Positions 1 through 8,625 of a DNA stretch of 64,000 nt are shown here, in pieces. Position 1 is the stretch's first letter. Each line of letters starts with the position of its first letter. Made by a program: the position numbers and the translations under genes. The notes under the pieces were generated by a model, which was not told the DNA's origin, did no database searches, and saw only the letters and a list, made by a program, of their open reading frames with translations. Origin of the DNA: Calditrichota bacterium (GTDB taxonomy: Bacteria; Electryoneota; RPQS01); contig JACJWA010000001.1 in NCBI GenBank assembly GCA_020637395.1, positions 1,364,001 through 1,428,000 on the forward strand. The letters are read 5' to 3'.

Positions 1-931
1 ACGTCCGCGAAACCGAGTATTCAGCCGATGACACAGACATCATCCGCATGCGATCCAATTCCTTCTGCGCGGCTTCAGATGCATGTGCCGGCAGCCCGGC
101 TTCTTTGATCTTTCGTTCGAACTCCGCGACTTCCGCTCCCGTGTCGCTTTCCTCCCCAAGCTCCCGGCGGATCGCCTTCATCTGTTCCCGCAGGAAGTAC
201 TCTTTCTGATTGGTCTCGAGCTCCCGCTCCACTTTCCCGCGGATTTCACTTCCAATTCTAAGCAGTTCAAGTTCGCGCGACAGATGCGTCGCGACCAACG
301 TGAGCCGCCCTTCAAGATTATTCTCCTCGAGAATCTTCTGCTTATCCGCTATAGGAAGCGACAGATTCGACGCCACGATATCCGCAAGTGCCCCCGGATC
401 GGAGATGTTGTGAATCGCAATCCGAACCTCTTCTGGAAGCGCGTGTTCCTCAGAGTATTTCGAAAAGTCGCTGACCACTTTTCTGGTCAGCCCTTCAATC
501 TTCAGGTTCGTCTCGCGAGAGATTTGCAGCGGAGTGATCCGAACCTGCAGATACGGCTCAGTGGAAACAATCTCATTACGACGCACGCGGACCATGCCCT
601 GAATCAAAACTCGGATGGAATCGTCCGGCATGCGGAACATCTTCATGATGTGCGCTGCTGTGCCGTATTCATAGAATTGATCTTCCGGCCGATCGCTGAC
701 GGGTGTCTGCGCTCGTGAGAACGCCGCCACAACACGGTGCCCCGCAAGCGCGTCGTTCACCATGGCAATCATGGCGGGCGAAGTGATGGCAAGCGGAATG
801 ATTGTATTTGGGAAGATCAAAACATCATTCAGCAGCAAAGCCGGACATACTTCCGGTATTCTTACCAGCCCGTCGGGACCTTCCACCCCAACGTTCTCAG
901 ATTTCTTCTCCTGGTTCTTGTCGTCGCTCAT
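1..931 (-). CDS. lon: ATP-dependent protease Lon, N-terminal part (cut by window edge)
   Basis: About 310 residues can be read before the gene leaves the window. The first part is the beta-rich Lon substrate-recognition domain: an early segment reading VLIFPNTIIPLAI is followed by long alternating strands. The later segment contains QKEYFLREQMKAIRRELGE, the classic start of the coiled-coil linker before the AAA+ module. The ATPase and Ser-Lys protease parts lie outside the window. Lon is a cytoplasmic hexameric or heptameric protease that degrades damaged and regulatory proteins. The ATG at 931 is preceded by GGAGTGG and overlaps the stop of the upstream hsp20 gene by ATGA, so the two are almost certainly co-transcribed and translationally coupled as a heat-stress operon. 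Confidence 0.95.
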   Translation of the reverse strand, partial: MSDDKNQEKKSENVGVEGPDGLVRIPEVCPALLLNDVLIFPNTIIPLAITSPAMIAMVNDALAGHRVVAAFSRAQTPVSDRPEDQFYEYGTAAHIMKMFRMPDDSIRVLIQGMVRVRRNEIVSTEPYLQVRITPLQISRETNLKIEGLTRKVVSDFSKYSEEHALPEEVRIAIHNISDPGALADIVASNLSLPIADKQKILEENNLEGRLTLVATHLSRELELLRIGSEIRGKVERELETNQKEYFLREQMKAIRRELGEESDTGAEVAEFERKIKEAGLPAHASEAAQKELDRMRMMSVSSAEYSVSRT

Positions 932-1401
932 GACCACTCCTCAGGGAAGCGGCCCGCGCTGCGCGCGGAACCCAGCCCTTTCCCTTGCCAGCGCATCTTG
1001 ATACGCATCACTCCCAGATCAAACTCCATTTCCCAATCCTGTAGTGAAACTCCCTCGGGCAACTGGATCACTCGCTGAAAACTTCCCCGCTCGATTTCCA
1101 TGTGCAGGAACTCTCTCCGCCCTGATATCGCCGCGTCTTGACGTATTCCTTGCACGCGAAGGTAACCTGCTTCAATCTCTACTCGGGTATCGTCCGGACG
1201 GACGCCGGGAAGATGCACTTCAATAATCAGCAGTTCTTCATTTCCAAGAATATCTACCGCTGGAACCCATTGCGCCTGCCCGCCCCAGGGCAGCGGTCGG
1301 GAGCCTTGTTCAATTCGGATATATTCAAAGCGAAATTCCCGCACTTCGTCCCCCCTTTTGGGGCGTCCCCAGAGGGGGATCGTAGGAGCCAGTTCCGGCA
1401 T
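928..1401 (-). CDS. Small heat shock protein, Hsp20/alpha-crystallin family
   Basis: This 157-residue protein has an alpha-crystallin domain at about residues 45-140. It includes VPAVDILGNEELLIIEV near its start and the VHLPGVRPDDTRVEI strand pair with the family's LPGV motif. A second strand set (FQRVIQLPEGVSLQDWE) matches the usual Hsp20 pattern of F-x-R-x-x-x-LP. Hsp20 proteins form oligomers that hold unfolding proteins without ATP. Pairing with lon directly downstream (ATGA overlap) suggests a hold-or-degrade response module. The start ATG is preceded by GAGAGG. A good sigma-70-type promoter lies about 85 bases upstream. The exact paralogue type cannot be named. Confidence 0.93.
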   Translation of the reverse strand: MPELAPTIPLWGRPKRGDEVREFRFEYIRIEQGSRPLPWGGQAQWVPAVDILGNEELLIIEVHLPGVRPDDTRVEIEAGYLRVQGIRQDAAISGRREFLHMEIERGSFQRVIQLPEGVSLQDWEMEFDLGVMRIKMRWQGKGLGSARSAGRFPEEWS

Positions 1402-1486
1402 AACCTCTCTCCTTCGGACTCCTCTTGCGAGAGCCCGGCAATACTGTCTATTTCTGTTCGACTTAGAACAGATGGCTCAAGCAAGT

Positions 1487-1515
1487 AATATGCCTAACCC
1501 AGCGCTAAATGTCAA
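1487..1515 (-). promoter_or_regulatory. Predicted sigma-70-type promoter of hsp20-lon
   Basis: On the minus strand a perfect -35 hexamer TTGACA (1510-1515) is separated by exactly 17 bases from CATATT (1487-1492). The predicted transcript start is near 1480 and leaves a leader of about 80 bases before hsp20. No CIRCE element was seen, so heat control by HrcA is not supported at this site. Confidence 0.6.
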
Positions 1516-1550
1516 GTATTTTATTGGCTTACGAACGATGAGCTTGCAAA

Positions 1551-1567
1551 ACGCTCGTTTTGAGCGT
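1551..1567. repeat. Short inverted repeat between hsp20 and the secreted nuclease gene
   Basis: ACGCTC (1551-1556) and GAGCGT (1562-1567) form a perfect 6-base inverted repeat around a 5-base centre. It lies just upstream of the hsp20 promoter and 54 bases before the plus-strand gene at 1621. It could be an operator or a small hairpin. There is no T-run, so it is not a convincing terminator. Confidence 0.35.
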
Positions 1568-1620
1568 AAATTGTGAGTTGTCCAAATTGACATCTGCTAC
1601 TCACTCTACTTGCGAACAAG

Positions 1621-4473
1621 ATGAACATGTTTTCTCTGCGCCCGATGCTTCTGATCCTCATGATGCTGACACTTGTTACCGCCGGGCGCGCTCAGGATTA
1701 CGACACCCTCAGGGTTGCAACGTACAACCTCCTGAACTATCCCGGGACAACTTCAAGCGCCCGGAATCCTGAATTCCGTAAGACTCTGCATGCTATGGAC
1801 CCGGATATCCTGATCGTTCAGGAAATGACGTCGAGCGCCGGTGTGGCTGAATTTTTGGGACAGGTTCTGAACTTCGGTCAGCCCGGAACTTACACGAATG
1901 CCCCATTTTCCAACGGTCCAGACACGGACAATGCTCTCTATTACAAGCCCTCGCGCGTTTCGTTTTTGTCGCAAATTGTCCTAGAGACCGCCTTGCGTGA
2001 TATCAACGGCTACGTGCTGCGTCCGGCAGGCGTCTCGTCGGATAGTCTGGACTTCCGTATCTACTCCGCTCACTTGAAGGCCTCGCAGGGCGAGGAAGCA
2101 GCGCGTTTCGCGGAAGCTGACACTCTGCGCAACCATCTCAATGCCTTGGGGCCCGGCTACTATATCTTCGGCGGCGATTTCAATCTCTATACCAGCTCGG
2201 AAGATGCCTATCAAGAGCTCATTGGCAGTCAAGCTGACAATGACGGAAGACTCTATGATCCGCTCGGGCAGCCCGGAAGTTGGCACGACAACTCGTCTTT
2301 CGCCGCCGTCCATACGCAGTCTCCGAGATTGACCGATCTCGGTGACGGAGGCGCAACGGGCGGACTGGATGATCGCTTCGACTTTCTGCTCCCCTCCTTC
2401 CCGTTTCAAACTCTGCCGGGCTGGCGTGTTGTTCCCGGAAGCTACACGGAATACGGCAACGACGGCGCCCACTACGGTCAAGCTGTGAACAACGGGACTA
2501 ATTTCGCCGTGCCTGACAGCATTGCGGACGCGTTGCATGTCTCGTCCGATCACTTGCCGGTCTTCTTTGAGATCTATAGACAGATTACTCCTTCGCCGAC
2601 GGTTTCCCTAATTGCACCGGACGGAGGAGAGTCCTTTGGCACAGGAGACACTCTGTCAGTTCAATGGTCCACGCAAAACTACTCCGGTACAGTCAGCATT
2701 TTTCTGAGCCGCAGCGGTGCGGGAGGTCCGTTTGAAACGCTGGTGGCCGGAACCGCAAACGACGGCTCCTTTGCCTGGATCACCGCAGGGGCTGCAACCA
2801 GCACGGCGCGCGTGAAAATTGTCCTGGATGGCGCGCCGACGGTGACGGACATATCAGCCTCCGACTTTGCGATCACTTTGCGCGAGCTCTTGTTGTTGTC
2901 CCCGGTCGAGGCCGCCGAATATCCCATTGGCGGGAATGTGGACATATTCTGGCAGGCGTCTGGAGTAACCGGCAATCTGAAACTCGAGTTACGGCGTTCT
3001 CCTGCAGCCGGCACTTGGGAGACTTTGTCGGCCTCCGTGCCCAACACAGGGTCGTATCTGTGGTTGGCGCAAGGCTCCGCCACTGACTCCGCCCGCGTCC
3101 GGCTTTCAAGTCTGACAACTCCTGGGCTTGCCGACACCTCGGGCATGTTCCGCTTGCTCCAACCGACTCTGACCCTCGTGCGTCCGAACGGAGGCGAGCT
3201 GTTCAGCAGCGGTGCAAACGAGCAGATTCAGTGGACGCAGAGCGCCCTTACGGGTACAGTGACCCTCGAGGTCAATCGAAGCTATCCAGCGGGTGCGTGG
3301 GAAGTAATCGCTTCGAGCCTGCTAGCCGGAAGCTCCCCGTACATTTGGACGGTAACTGGGCCCGCTACGACCACCGCCAGAGTGCGCGTCCGATCAAACA
3401 GCCTGCCGCAAGTCGGTGATAGTTCCTCAAGCAACTTCACAATCCTGGTCAACAATATTCCTCCGGTGCTTGGGCATAATCCGGTCTGTGATTCCGAGCC
3501 GGGTCTTGTGAACTTCTTTGCCACGCTCAGCGACGACGGCGGGTTCGGATTGCCGTATTTGGTTTGGTCTAACGATTCATTTGTGACAAGAGACAGTACG
3601 ATCATGTCTCACGTGTACGGGTCCGTCTATTCGGTTGCCAATCTCTTTGACGCGGGCTACTATGATTATTTCATCAGAGTAACGGACGCAGGGAATCTCA
3701 CTTCAACCACAGACACATTGCGATTGCGCGTTGCAGACGAATGCGGTGTTCTGATTTCGTATGATGACTCGACTCCGGAATCTTACCAATGGAGCCCCAC
3801 GGAGGGTTTCGCTTGGGCCGTTCGGTTCACGCCGCCTTCCACTCCGTTCGTTCTTTGCGCCGCAGACTACGCGGTTTCCAAGCTGCGTCCCGATACTCTC
3901 CACTCGCCCATGGTCGTTCGCGTCCTCGATGCGAATGGAATCGGCGGCTTGCCGGGCGACACGCTCGCGTCATTCTCTTCGGGTGTTCTGCCAAATCCAT
4001 TGAGCGGCCAATACGGAACAAGTCCAGGATGGGGACAAACGGTTCTGCATGAGAGCGACACGGGATTGGTCGTTGTGTACGGCGACTTCTACGTTAGCGT
4101 TTCCGGTGACTCTGTCGCGTGGGGCCTGGACAGCAACGGAGTTGCCGTGCAAAGATCTGTGGTCTGGGATCCCTGCGAACTTTCCTGGCTACCGGAGTAC
4201 GGGCTTGCTCCGACTTCAAGGGCTGGTCAACGGATGATTCGGGTGATCGGATGGCCTCTGCTTCCACCCGTACTGGTGATCTCAACCTCTGGTTCGGACG
4301 CCATCTTGAGATGGGAGTCTACGGGGGCGCCACACTACGTTATCTATAGATCGGCGAACCCGCAAGGGCCATTTGACGTGCCCTTGGCTGTGGTTTCGGA
4401 GACGAGCTATACGGACCCTGGCGTCATCGGATCGCTGGGGATGGCCTTCTACGTGGTTCGGTCGTCTCAATAG
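1621..4473 (+). CDS. Secreted endonuclease/exonuclease/phosphatase-fold protein with Ig-like repeats
   Basis: This 950-residue protein begins with a signal peptide ending at about residue 25 (GRAQ). Residues about 27-320 form an endonuclease/exonuclease/phosphatase (EEP) domain: TYNLLNY at the first strand, VQEM with the metal-binding Glu, SAHLKA, GGDFNLY, and SSDHLPV with the catalytic Asp-His. Three tandem repeats of about 95 residues follow (starting near 325, 422 and 518), each opening with a (P/S)xGGE-like turn and a QW strand, resembling the Ig-like repeats of Ser/Thr-rich surface proteins. The C-terminus looks like a fibronectin type III or similar beta domain (HYVIYRS). No C-terminal type IX sorting domain is seen. 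Likely role: an exported nuclease or phosphodiesterase. The substrate is unknown. The ribosome-binding site is weak. Confidence 0.85.
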   Translation: MNMFSLRPMLLILMMLTLVTAGRAQDYDTLRVATYNLLNYPGTTSSARNPEFRKTLHAMDPDILIVQEMTSSAGVAEFLGQVLNFGQPGTYTNAPFSNGPDTDNALYYKPSRVSFLSQIVLETALRDINGYVLRPAGVSSDSLDFRIYSAHLKASQGEEAARFAEADTLRNHLNALGPGYYIFGGDFNLYTSSEDAYQELIGSQADNDGRLYDPLGQPGSWHDNSSFAAVHTQSPRLTDLGDGGATGGLDDRFDFLLPSFPFQTLPGWRVVPGSYTEYGNDGAHYGQAVNNGTNFAVPDSIADALHVSSDHLPVFFEIYRQITPSPTVSLIAPDGGESFGTGDTLSVQWSTQNYSGTVSIFLSRSGAGGPFETLVAGTANDGSFAWITAGAATSTARVKIVLDGAPTVTDISASDFAITLRELLLLSPVEAAEYPIGGNVDIFWQASGVTGNLKLELRRSPAAGTWETLSASVPNTGSYLWLAQGSATDSARVRLSSLTTPGLADTSGMFRLLQPTLTLVRPNGGELFSSGANEQIQWTQSALTGTVTLEVNRSYPAGAWEVIASSLLAGSSPYIWTVTGPATTTARVRVRSNSLPQVGDSSSSNFTILVNNIPPVLGHNPVCDSEPGLVNFFATLSDDGGFGLPYLVWSNDSFVTRDSTIMSHVYGSVYSVANLFDAGYYDYFIRVTDAGNLTSTTDTLRLRVADECGVLISYDDSTPESYQWSPTEGFAWAVRFTPPSTPFVLCAADYAVSKLRPDTLHSPMVVRVLDANGIGGLPGDTLASFSSGVLPNPLSGQYGTSPGWGQTVLHESDTGLVVVYGDFYVSVSGDSVAWGLDSNGVAVQRSVVWDPCELSWLPEYGLAPTSRAGQRMIRVIGWPLLPPVLVISTSGSDAILRWESTGAPHYVIYRSANPQGPFDVPLAVVSETSYTDPGVIGSLGMAFYVVRSSQ

Positions 4474-4549
4474 GCACTTGTTTTTGGCGCGGGGAATTCG
4501 TTAATTTGCTGGGTGTTCTGAGGTTGGATCACATACAGAAGGCGCTAAA

Positions 4550-4708
4550 ATGCGGTTTGGTTGGACGGAAATCCTCTTGATTCTTGCGGTCGTCGTGCTT
4601 CTCTTTGGCGCCAAGCGCATTCCTGAGCTGATGCGGGGCATCGGCCAGGGCGCACGGGAATTCAAAGAAGGCATGCGTGGTGACGACGCAACCTCAAAGA
4701 AATCTTAG
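4550..4708 (+). CDS. tatA: Twin-arginine translocase subunit TatA/TatE
   Basis: This is a short gene of 52 residues. It has one N-terminal membrane helix (about residues 7-20, EILLILAVVVLLFG) followed by the hallmark FGAKRIPEL hinge and an amphipathic helix containing REFKEGM. TatA oligomerises to form the pore through which folded proteins cross the inner membrane. At 52 residues it is at the short end for the family, with almost no charged tail. AGAAGG stands 7 bases before the ATG. No tatB or tatC is nearby, so it must work with components encoded elsewhere. Confidence 0.93.
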   Translation: MRFGWTEILLILAVVVLLFGAKRIPELMRGIGQGAREFKEGMRGDDATSKKS

Positions 4709-4736
4709 CGTAGGAGCAGTTTCGGGTCATTTTGAC

Positions 4737-4765
4737 TTGACATCTGGTCTTGCGCTTGCTATATT
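4737..4765 (+). promoter_or_regulatory. Strong predicted promoter of the MerR-receiver gene
   Basis: A perfect TTGACA (4737-4742) is followed after 17 bases by TATATT (4760-4765). The predicted transcript start lies near 4772, giving a leader of only about 20 bases before the ATG at 4795. The -10 element is embedded in a perfect inverted repeat. Confidence 0.75.
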
Positions 4766-4785
4766 AGTAAATATACCTAATATAG
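4759..4785. promoter_or_regulatory. Perfect 9-base inverted repeat over the -10 and start site (candidate operator)
   Basis: CTATATTAG (4759-4767) and CTAATATAG (4777-4785) are exact reverse complements with a 9-base centre. The left arm covers the -10 hexamer and the right arm falls in the early transcript. A protein bound here should block or reshape the promoter. The obvious candidate is the gene's own MerR-type DNA-binding domain (inference). Confidence 0.55.
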
Positions 4786-4794
4786 TGAGGCAAT

Positions 4795-5364
4795 ATGAGT
4801 GGTAAGGACGGCAAGTTCTACTCCTCCAAGGACGTTTGCGAGACTCTGCAGATCTCCAAGTCCACGCTTTTCAAGTGGGAGCGCGAGGGCCTGATCACAA
4901 AGGTCAGGCGGGATTGGCGCGGCTGGAGGCTCTACGATGAGCGGAATCTTGAAGAGATCCGCCAGAACATCGAGAAGCAGAAGGCCTCCGAGGCAAAACC
5001 ACGTTCGTCATACGTCCTGGTTGTGGATGATGACACCATGATTTTGCAGGTCATGTCCGACCTTTTGCACGCGGCGGGCTACGATGTGCTGACTGCTTCG
5101 ACCGGTGAGGAAGCGGTGCTGATGCATCAGGAGAAGCAGCCTGCCCTGACGTTTCTGGATGTCAAATTGCGCGGCAAGAGTGGCATTGACGTCTTCCGGG
5201 AAATCCGCACCGTGGATCCTCATGCGATGATAGTCATCCTGACCGGCTATCCCAAGATCGAGGACACGGTTCAGGTGATCAAAGAGGGCGCCTACAATTA
5301 CCTCACCAAGCCTATCAAGAGCGACGAGTTGCTTGAAATGGTGGCCGAGGTCCTCGGGCCATAG
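4795..5364 (+). CDS. MerR-type helix-turn-helix fused to a response regulator receiver domain
   Basis: The protein has 189 residues. Residues about 7-60 are a MerR-like winged helix-turn-helix (FYSSKDVCETLQIS, then STLFKWEREGLI and a wing ending in WRLYDE). Residues about 72-188 are a complete receiver domain: acidic D78-D80, phospho-acceptor D122 in FLDVKLRG, T150, and K172 in LTKP. The order is DNA-binding domain first, receiver last, the reverse of most response regulators. No kinase gene is next to it. GTGAGG precedes the start, and a strong promoter with an inverted repeat lies directly upstream, which suggests autoregulation. A rho-independent terminator follows, so it is monocistronic. 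Target genes are unknown. Confidence 0.88.
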   Translation: MSGKDGKFYSSKDVCETLQISKSTLFKWEREGLITKVRRDWRGWRLYDERNLEEIRQNIEKQKASEAKPRSSYVLVVDDDTMILQVMSDLLHAAGYDVLTASTGEEAVLMHQEKQPALTFLDVKLRGKSGIDVFREIRTVDPHAMIVILTGYPKIEDTVQVIKEGAYNYLTKPIKSDELLEMVAEVLGP

Positions 5365-5399
5365 TTTGCCCGGAAATTCAGCCTGTTTCGACGTACTTC

Positions 5400-5432
5400 C
5401 GGCCCCGCTGCTTCTGCTACGGGGCCGTTTTT
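5400..5432 (+). terminator. Rho-independent terminator after the MerR-receiver gene
   Basis: GGCCCCG (5401-5407) pairs with CGGGGCC (5420-5426) around a 12-base loop, followed by G and then TTTTT. Confidence 0.85.
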
Positions 5433-5515
5433 GCCAAAAGCTGCGAAACCCGCATGTGTTTCAGGGAGTTTCAACTGGTGGGTCCCTGGTCCAGAATCCG
5501 CGAGGTCAATATTCC

Positions 5516-8500
5516 ATGTTCCGCAACCTAAAGCTCATACTCATTCTTGCCTTGTTGCCGTTGGCCGCTCTGGCGCAAGGCTTTGGCAAGAACAAGGTGC
5601 AATATGTGGACTTTGATTGGAGATATATCCAGTCGGAGCACTTTGACGTGTACTATGCCGAGGGACAGGAGCGGATTGCGGAGTTCACAGCTGAGACCGC
5701 AGAGCGAGCGCTCAAGCTCATTGAGTCGAGTTGGAACTACTCACTCGAGGGACGCGTCAAGTTCATCATCTATTCTTCCCATAACCGCTTCCAACAGACC
5801 AATGTGTCTCTATCCATTCAGGAAGAGTCCCTGGGGGGGTTCACCGAGTTTCTGAAGAACCGCGTCGTGCTGCCTTACACCGGAAATTACGAGGCGTTCC
5901 GGCACGTCATCCATCATGAGTTGGCTCACGCCGTGAATCTCAGAATGTTTTACGGCTCAGGCTTCCAATCCATCTTGATCGGTGTTGCAACATCTGACAT
6001 TCCGCTCTGGTTTTCCGAAGGACTTGCGGAGTACGAGTCCCGAGGCGGCTGGGACGTGGAAGCGGATATGTTCATGCGCGACGCCACCATCACGGGATAC
6101 CTCCCGCCGATTGATTATCTCGGCGGCTACTTTGCCTACAAGGGCGGACAAGCCGTTTTCTACTACATGGACAGCCGCTACGGCAAGGAAAAGGTGGGCG
6201 AGTTCGTCAACAAAGTACGGGCTTCCCGCGAGGTTCCGCGCTCTTTGAAGGATGCCGTTGGGGTGAGCATGGATGACTTCAATCGCTCATGGCAGCAGTG
6301 GTTGAAGAAAATCTATTGGCCCGGTGTCGTGGACTTTGAAACTCCCGAAGACATCGCGGAACGCGTGACCAATCATCGGAAGATTCGAAACTACGTGAAT
6401 AACGGCGCGGCGATCTCGCCCGACGGACAAAAAATCGCGTATCTTTCCGATCGCTCCGACTATTTCGATGTGTGGCTTCACGATCTGGAGTCCGGCAAAT
6501 CCCATAGACTGCTTCAAGGCGAGCGCAGCGGTGACTTTGAACAATTGAAGTGGCTCGATGCGCGCATGTCCTGGTCACCAGACGGCGAGTTCATCGTGTT
6601 TGCTTCCAAGTCCGGTGCCTATGACGCTATTAACATCCTGAACGTCGAGCGCCGGGACATCGTTCGGAGGTTTCGTCCAAAACTTGACGGCATCTTCAAC
6701 CCCACCTGGTCACCAGACGGTAAGCGCATTGCCTTTATCGGAATGAAGAGCGGCCAGTCTGATCTTTACTACTACGTTGTCGAGGATGAGACACTCGTTC
6801 AGGTGACCAATGATGTGTTCAGTGACGATGATCCCGCTTGGGGTGCGGACTCGCAAACGCTCTTTTTTGCGTCCGACCGCAAGGACTCGCTTCGAATTTC
6901 AGGATATGATCCCGCGTTCAATATGTGGGAGTTTGACTATCAGACTTCTGACGTCTATCGCGTCGCTCTCGGATCCGATTCCTGCGAACGGCTTACACAC
7001 AGCGAGTTTCGAGAGAAGAATCCAACCGTTTCGCCTGATGGCAAGTATCTTATCTACGTTTCAGATTCGACGGGACTCTCGAATTTGTACAGAATGGATC
7101 TGGAAACCGGCGAAAGCGTGGCAATCACCAATGCCTCGACGGGATGTTTTCAGCCGAGCTATTCAGCCAAATCCAATCGGCTTGTATTCTCTTCATTTTA
7201 CGAAGGCGGATATGACGTCTTTCTGATCAAGTCGCCGGATATGATGCCCGCCAAGCAGCCCCCGTTGACTGCGTTCCGCAAGCACGGTTCTCCCGAGGTT
7301 CCGGAACCTGAAGCAGCGCAAACGGAGGCAGGATTCTCGGAAGGCATGGAATTGCGCGAAGGCTCACGCGAGTTCTCGCGCTACGTTTTCGCCGATGATA
7401 TCGGCGGCGGTGGAGCACTGGAAGAATCCATCAAGGAAGACACCACCAACACGCGCAAACCGGGCGGCGGTTTCTTCAGCAAGAAGTATCGCACCAAGTT
7501 CACGCCGGACTACGTGTATGCCACCGCTGCCTACAGTTCATTCTTTGGCGCGCAGGGCACCGGGCAGATCCTCTTCAGCGACGTGCTGGGAAACCAGCTG
7601 ATTCTGCTGAATACCGATCTTTATTACGACTTCAACAATCTGGACAATTCCAATTTCTCGGCGCAGTACTACTACCTCCCCAACCGGATCAACTACGGTG
7701 CCGGGCTGTTCAGGTATGTGTACTACCTTGACGCGGGAAACGTTCGCGATCAGACCCTGCAGTCGCAGATTGACCTGAGTTATCCGTTCTCAAAGTACAC
7801 GAGAACTGAGCTGATCATCGGCGCGTACGGTATTGACCGCGCGGAATGGCTGCCCGATGAATACGGATACTACGACTATCGAAAGACGGCAAGACGAAGA
7901 ATCCTGCTTCCTGAGCTCGGCTATGTGCATGACACGGTGGTATGGGGCAGCACCGGACCTGTGAATGGAACACGCTACCGCGTCTCCGGTGCGTACAGTC
8001 CAAACTTACAGGCAGACCGAAAGAATCAAGAGGTCTGGAGTTCGGAGTTCTTCACCGCAAAAGGAGACATGCGGCAGTACTTCCGAATGGGCCGCGACTA
8101 TTCATGGGCGTCACGCCTTACCGCGGGACTCTCAGGCGGACCGGAACCACAGCGCTTCTTTATGGGCGGCGTCTCGAATTGGATCAATCGCAGATTTGAG
8201 AATGATGCGATTCCGACCGACGAGATCAACGACTTCTACTTCTCTTCTTTCGTCACTCCGTTTCGCGGCGGTGACTATTTTGAGAAACGCGGCACCGGCA
8301 ACAGATACTTCCTGACCAACCAGGAATTCAGATTCCCGGTCATTCGCTATCTGCAAATGGGCTGGCCGCTGCCATTGGCTTTGCAGGACGTGCGCGGCGC
8401 GCTCTTCGTGGACGCAGGCGCCGCTTGGTTCAACGATACGTTTCAGTTGACTTCAGTCGGCGAAGATGGAAAACGGCGGCTGCACGACCTGCAGACTGCC

Positions 8501-8623
8501 TATGGTTTTGGCTGGAGATCCAATCTTGGGTTTCTGCTGTTGCGCTGGGACGTGGCCTGGTCCACCGACGGCGTGGACACGTCGAAACCGCGATACTATT
8601 TCTCACTTGGAGCTGAGTACTGA
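5516..8623 (+). CDS. Secreted peptidase-MA-like/TolB-type beta-propeller/outer-membrane barrel protein
   Basis: Starting at the ATG at 5516 (GAGGT upstream) the protein has 1,035 residues. A longer in-frame extension upstream is rejected because it runs through the preceding terminator and hides the signal peptide. The signal peptide ends at about residue 20 (ALAQ). Residues about 35-270 resemble the peptidase MA family: HEXXH at H134-H138 and a downstream WFSEGLAEYE segment that supplies the third ligand glutamate. Residues about 290-600 hold at least five WD40-like PD40/TolB blades with SPDG motifs. Residues about 650-1035 are rich in alternating Tyr and Phe strands and end in YYFSLGAEY, consistent with a BamA/D15-like barrel. 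It may be an outer-membrane-anchored protease or biogenesis factor. The function is not established. Confidence 0.85.
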   Translation: MFRNLKLILILALLPLAALAQGFGKNKVQYVDFDWRYIQSEHFDVYYAEGQERIAEFTAETAERALKLIESSWNYSLEGRVKFIIYSSHNRFQQTNVSLSIQEESLGGFTEFLKNRVVLPYTGNYEAFRHVIHHELAHAVNLRMFYGSGFQSILIGVATSDIPLWFSEGLAEYESRGGWDVEADMFMRDATITGYLPPIDYLGGYFAYKGGQAVFYYMDSRYGKEKVGEFVNKVRASREVPRSLKDAVGVSMDDFNRSWQQWLKKIYWPGVVDFETPEDIAERVTNHRKIRNYVNNGAAISPDGQKIAYLSDRSDYFDVWLHDLESGKSHRLLQGERSGDFEQLKWLDARMSWSPDGEFIVFASKSGAYDAINILNVERRDIVRRFRPKLDGIFNPTWSPDGKRIAFIGMKSGQSDLYYYVVEDETLVQVTNDVFSDDDPAWGADSQTLFFASDRKDSLRISGYDPAFNMWEFDYQTSDVYRVALGSDSCERLTHSEFREKNPTVSPDGKYLIYVSDSTGLSNLYRMDLETGESVAITNASTGCFQPSYSAKSNRLVFSSFYEGGYDVFLIKSPDMMPAKQPPLTAFRKHGSPEVPEPEAAQTEAGFSEGMELREGSREFSRYVFADDIGGGGALEESIKEDTTNTRKPGGGFFSKKYRTKFTPDYVYATAAYSSFFGAQGTGQILFSDVLGNQLILLNTDLYYDFNNLDNSNFSAQYYYLPNRINYGAGLFRYVYYLDAGNVRDQTLQSQIDLSYPFSKYTRTELIIGAYGIDRAEWLPDEYGYYDYRKTARRRILLPELGYVHDTVVWGSTGPVNGTRYRVSGAYSPNLQADRKNQEVWSSEFFTAKGDMRQYFRMGRDYSWASRLTAGLSGGPEPQRFFMGGVSNWINRRFENDAIPTDEINDFYFSSFVTPFRGGDYFEKRGTGNRYFLTNQEFRFPVIRYLQMGWPLPLALQDVRGALFVDAGAAWFNDTFQLTSVGEDGKRRLHDLQTAYGFGWRSNLGFLLLRWDVAWSTDGVDTSKPRYYFSLGAEY

Positions 8624-8625
8624 TC

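Noticed and set aside
83..718. A 211-codon open frame on the plus strand at the left edge
   Set aside because: It is antisense to the Lon N-terminal domain, which has clear motifs on the minus strand.
5333..5515. N-terminal extension of the propeller-barrel protein from 5333
   Set aside because: It runs through the end of the previous gene and a terminator and would bury a clean signal peptide at 5516.
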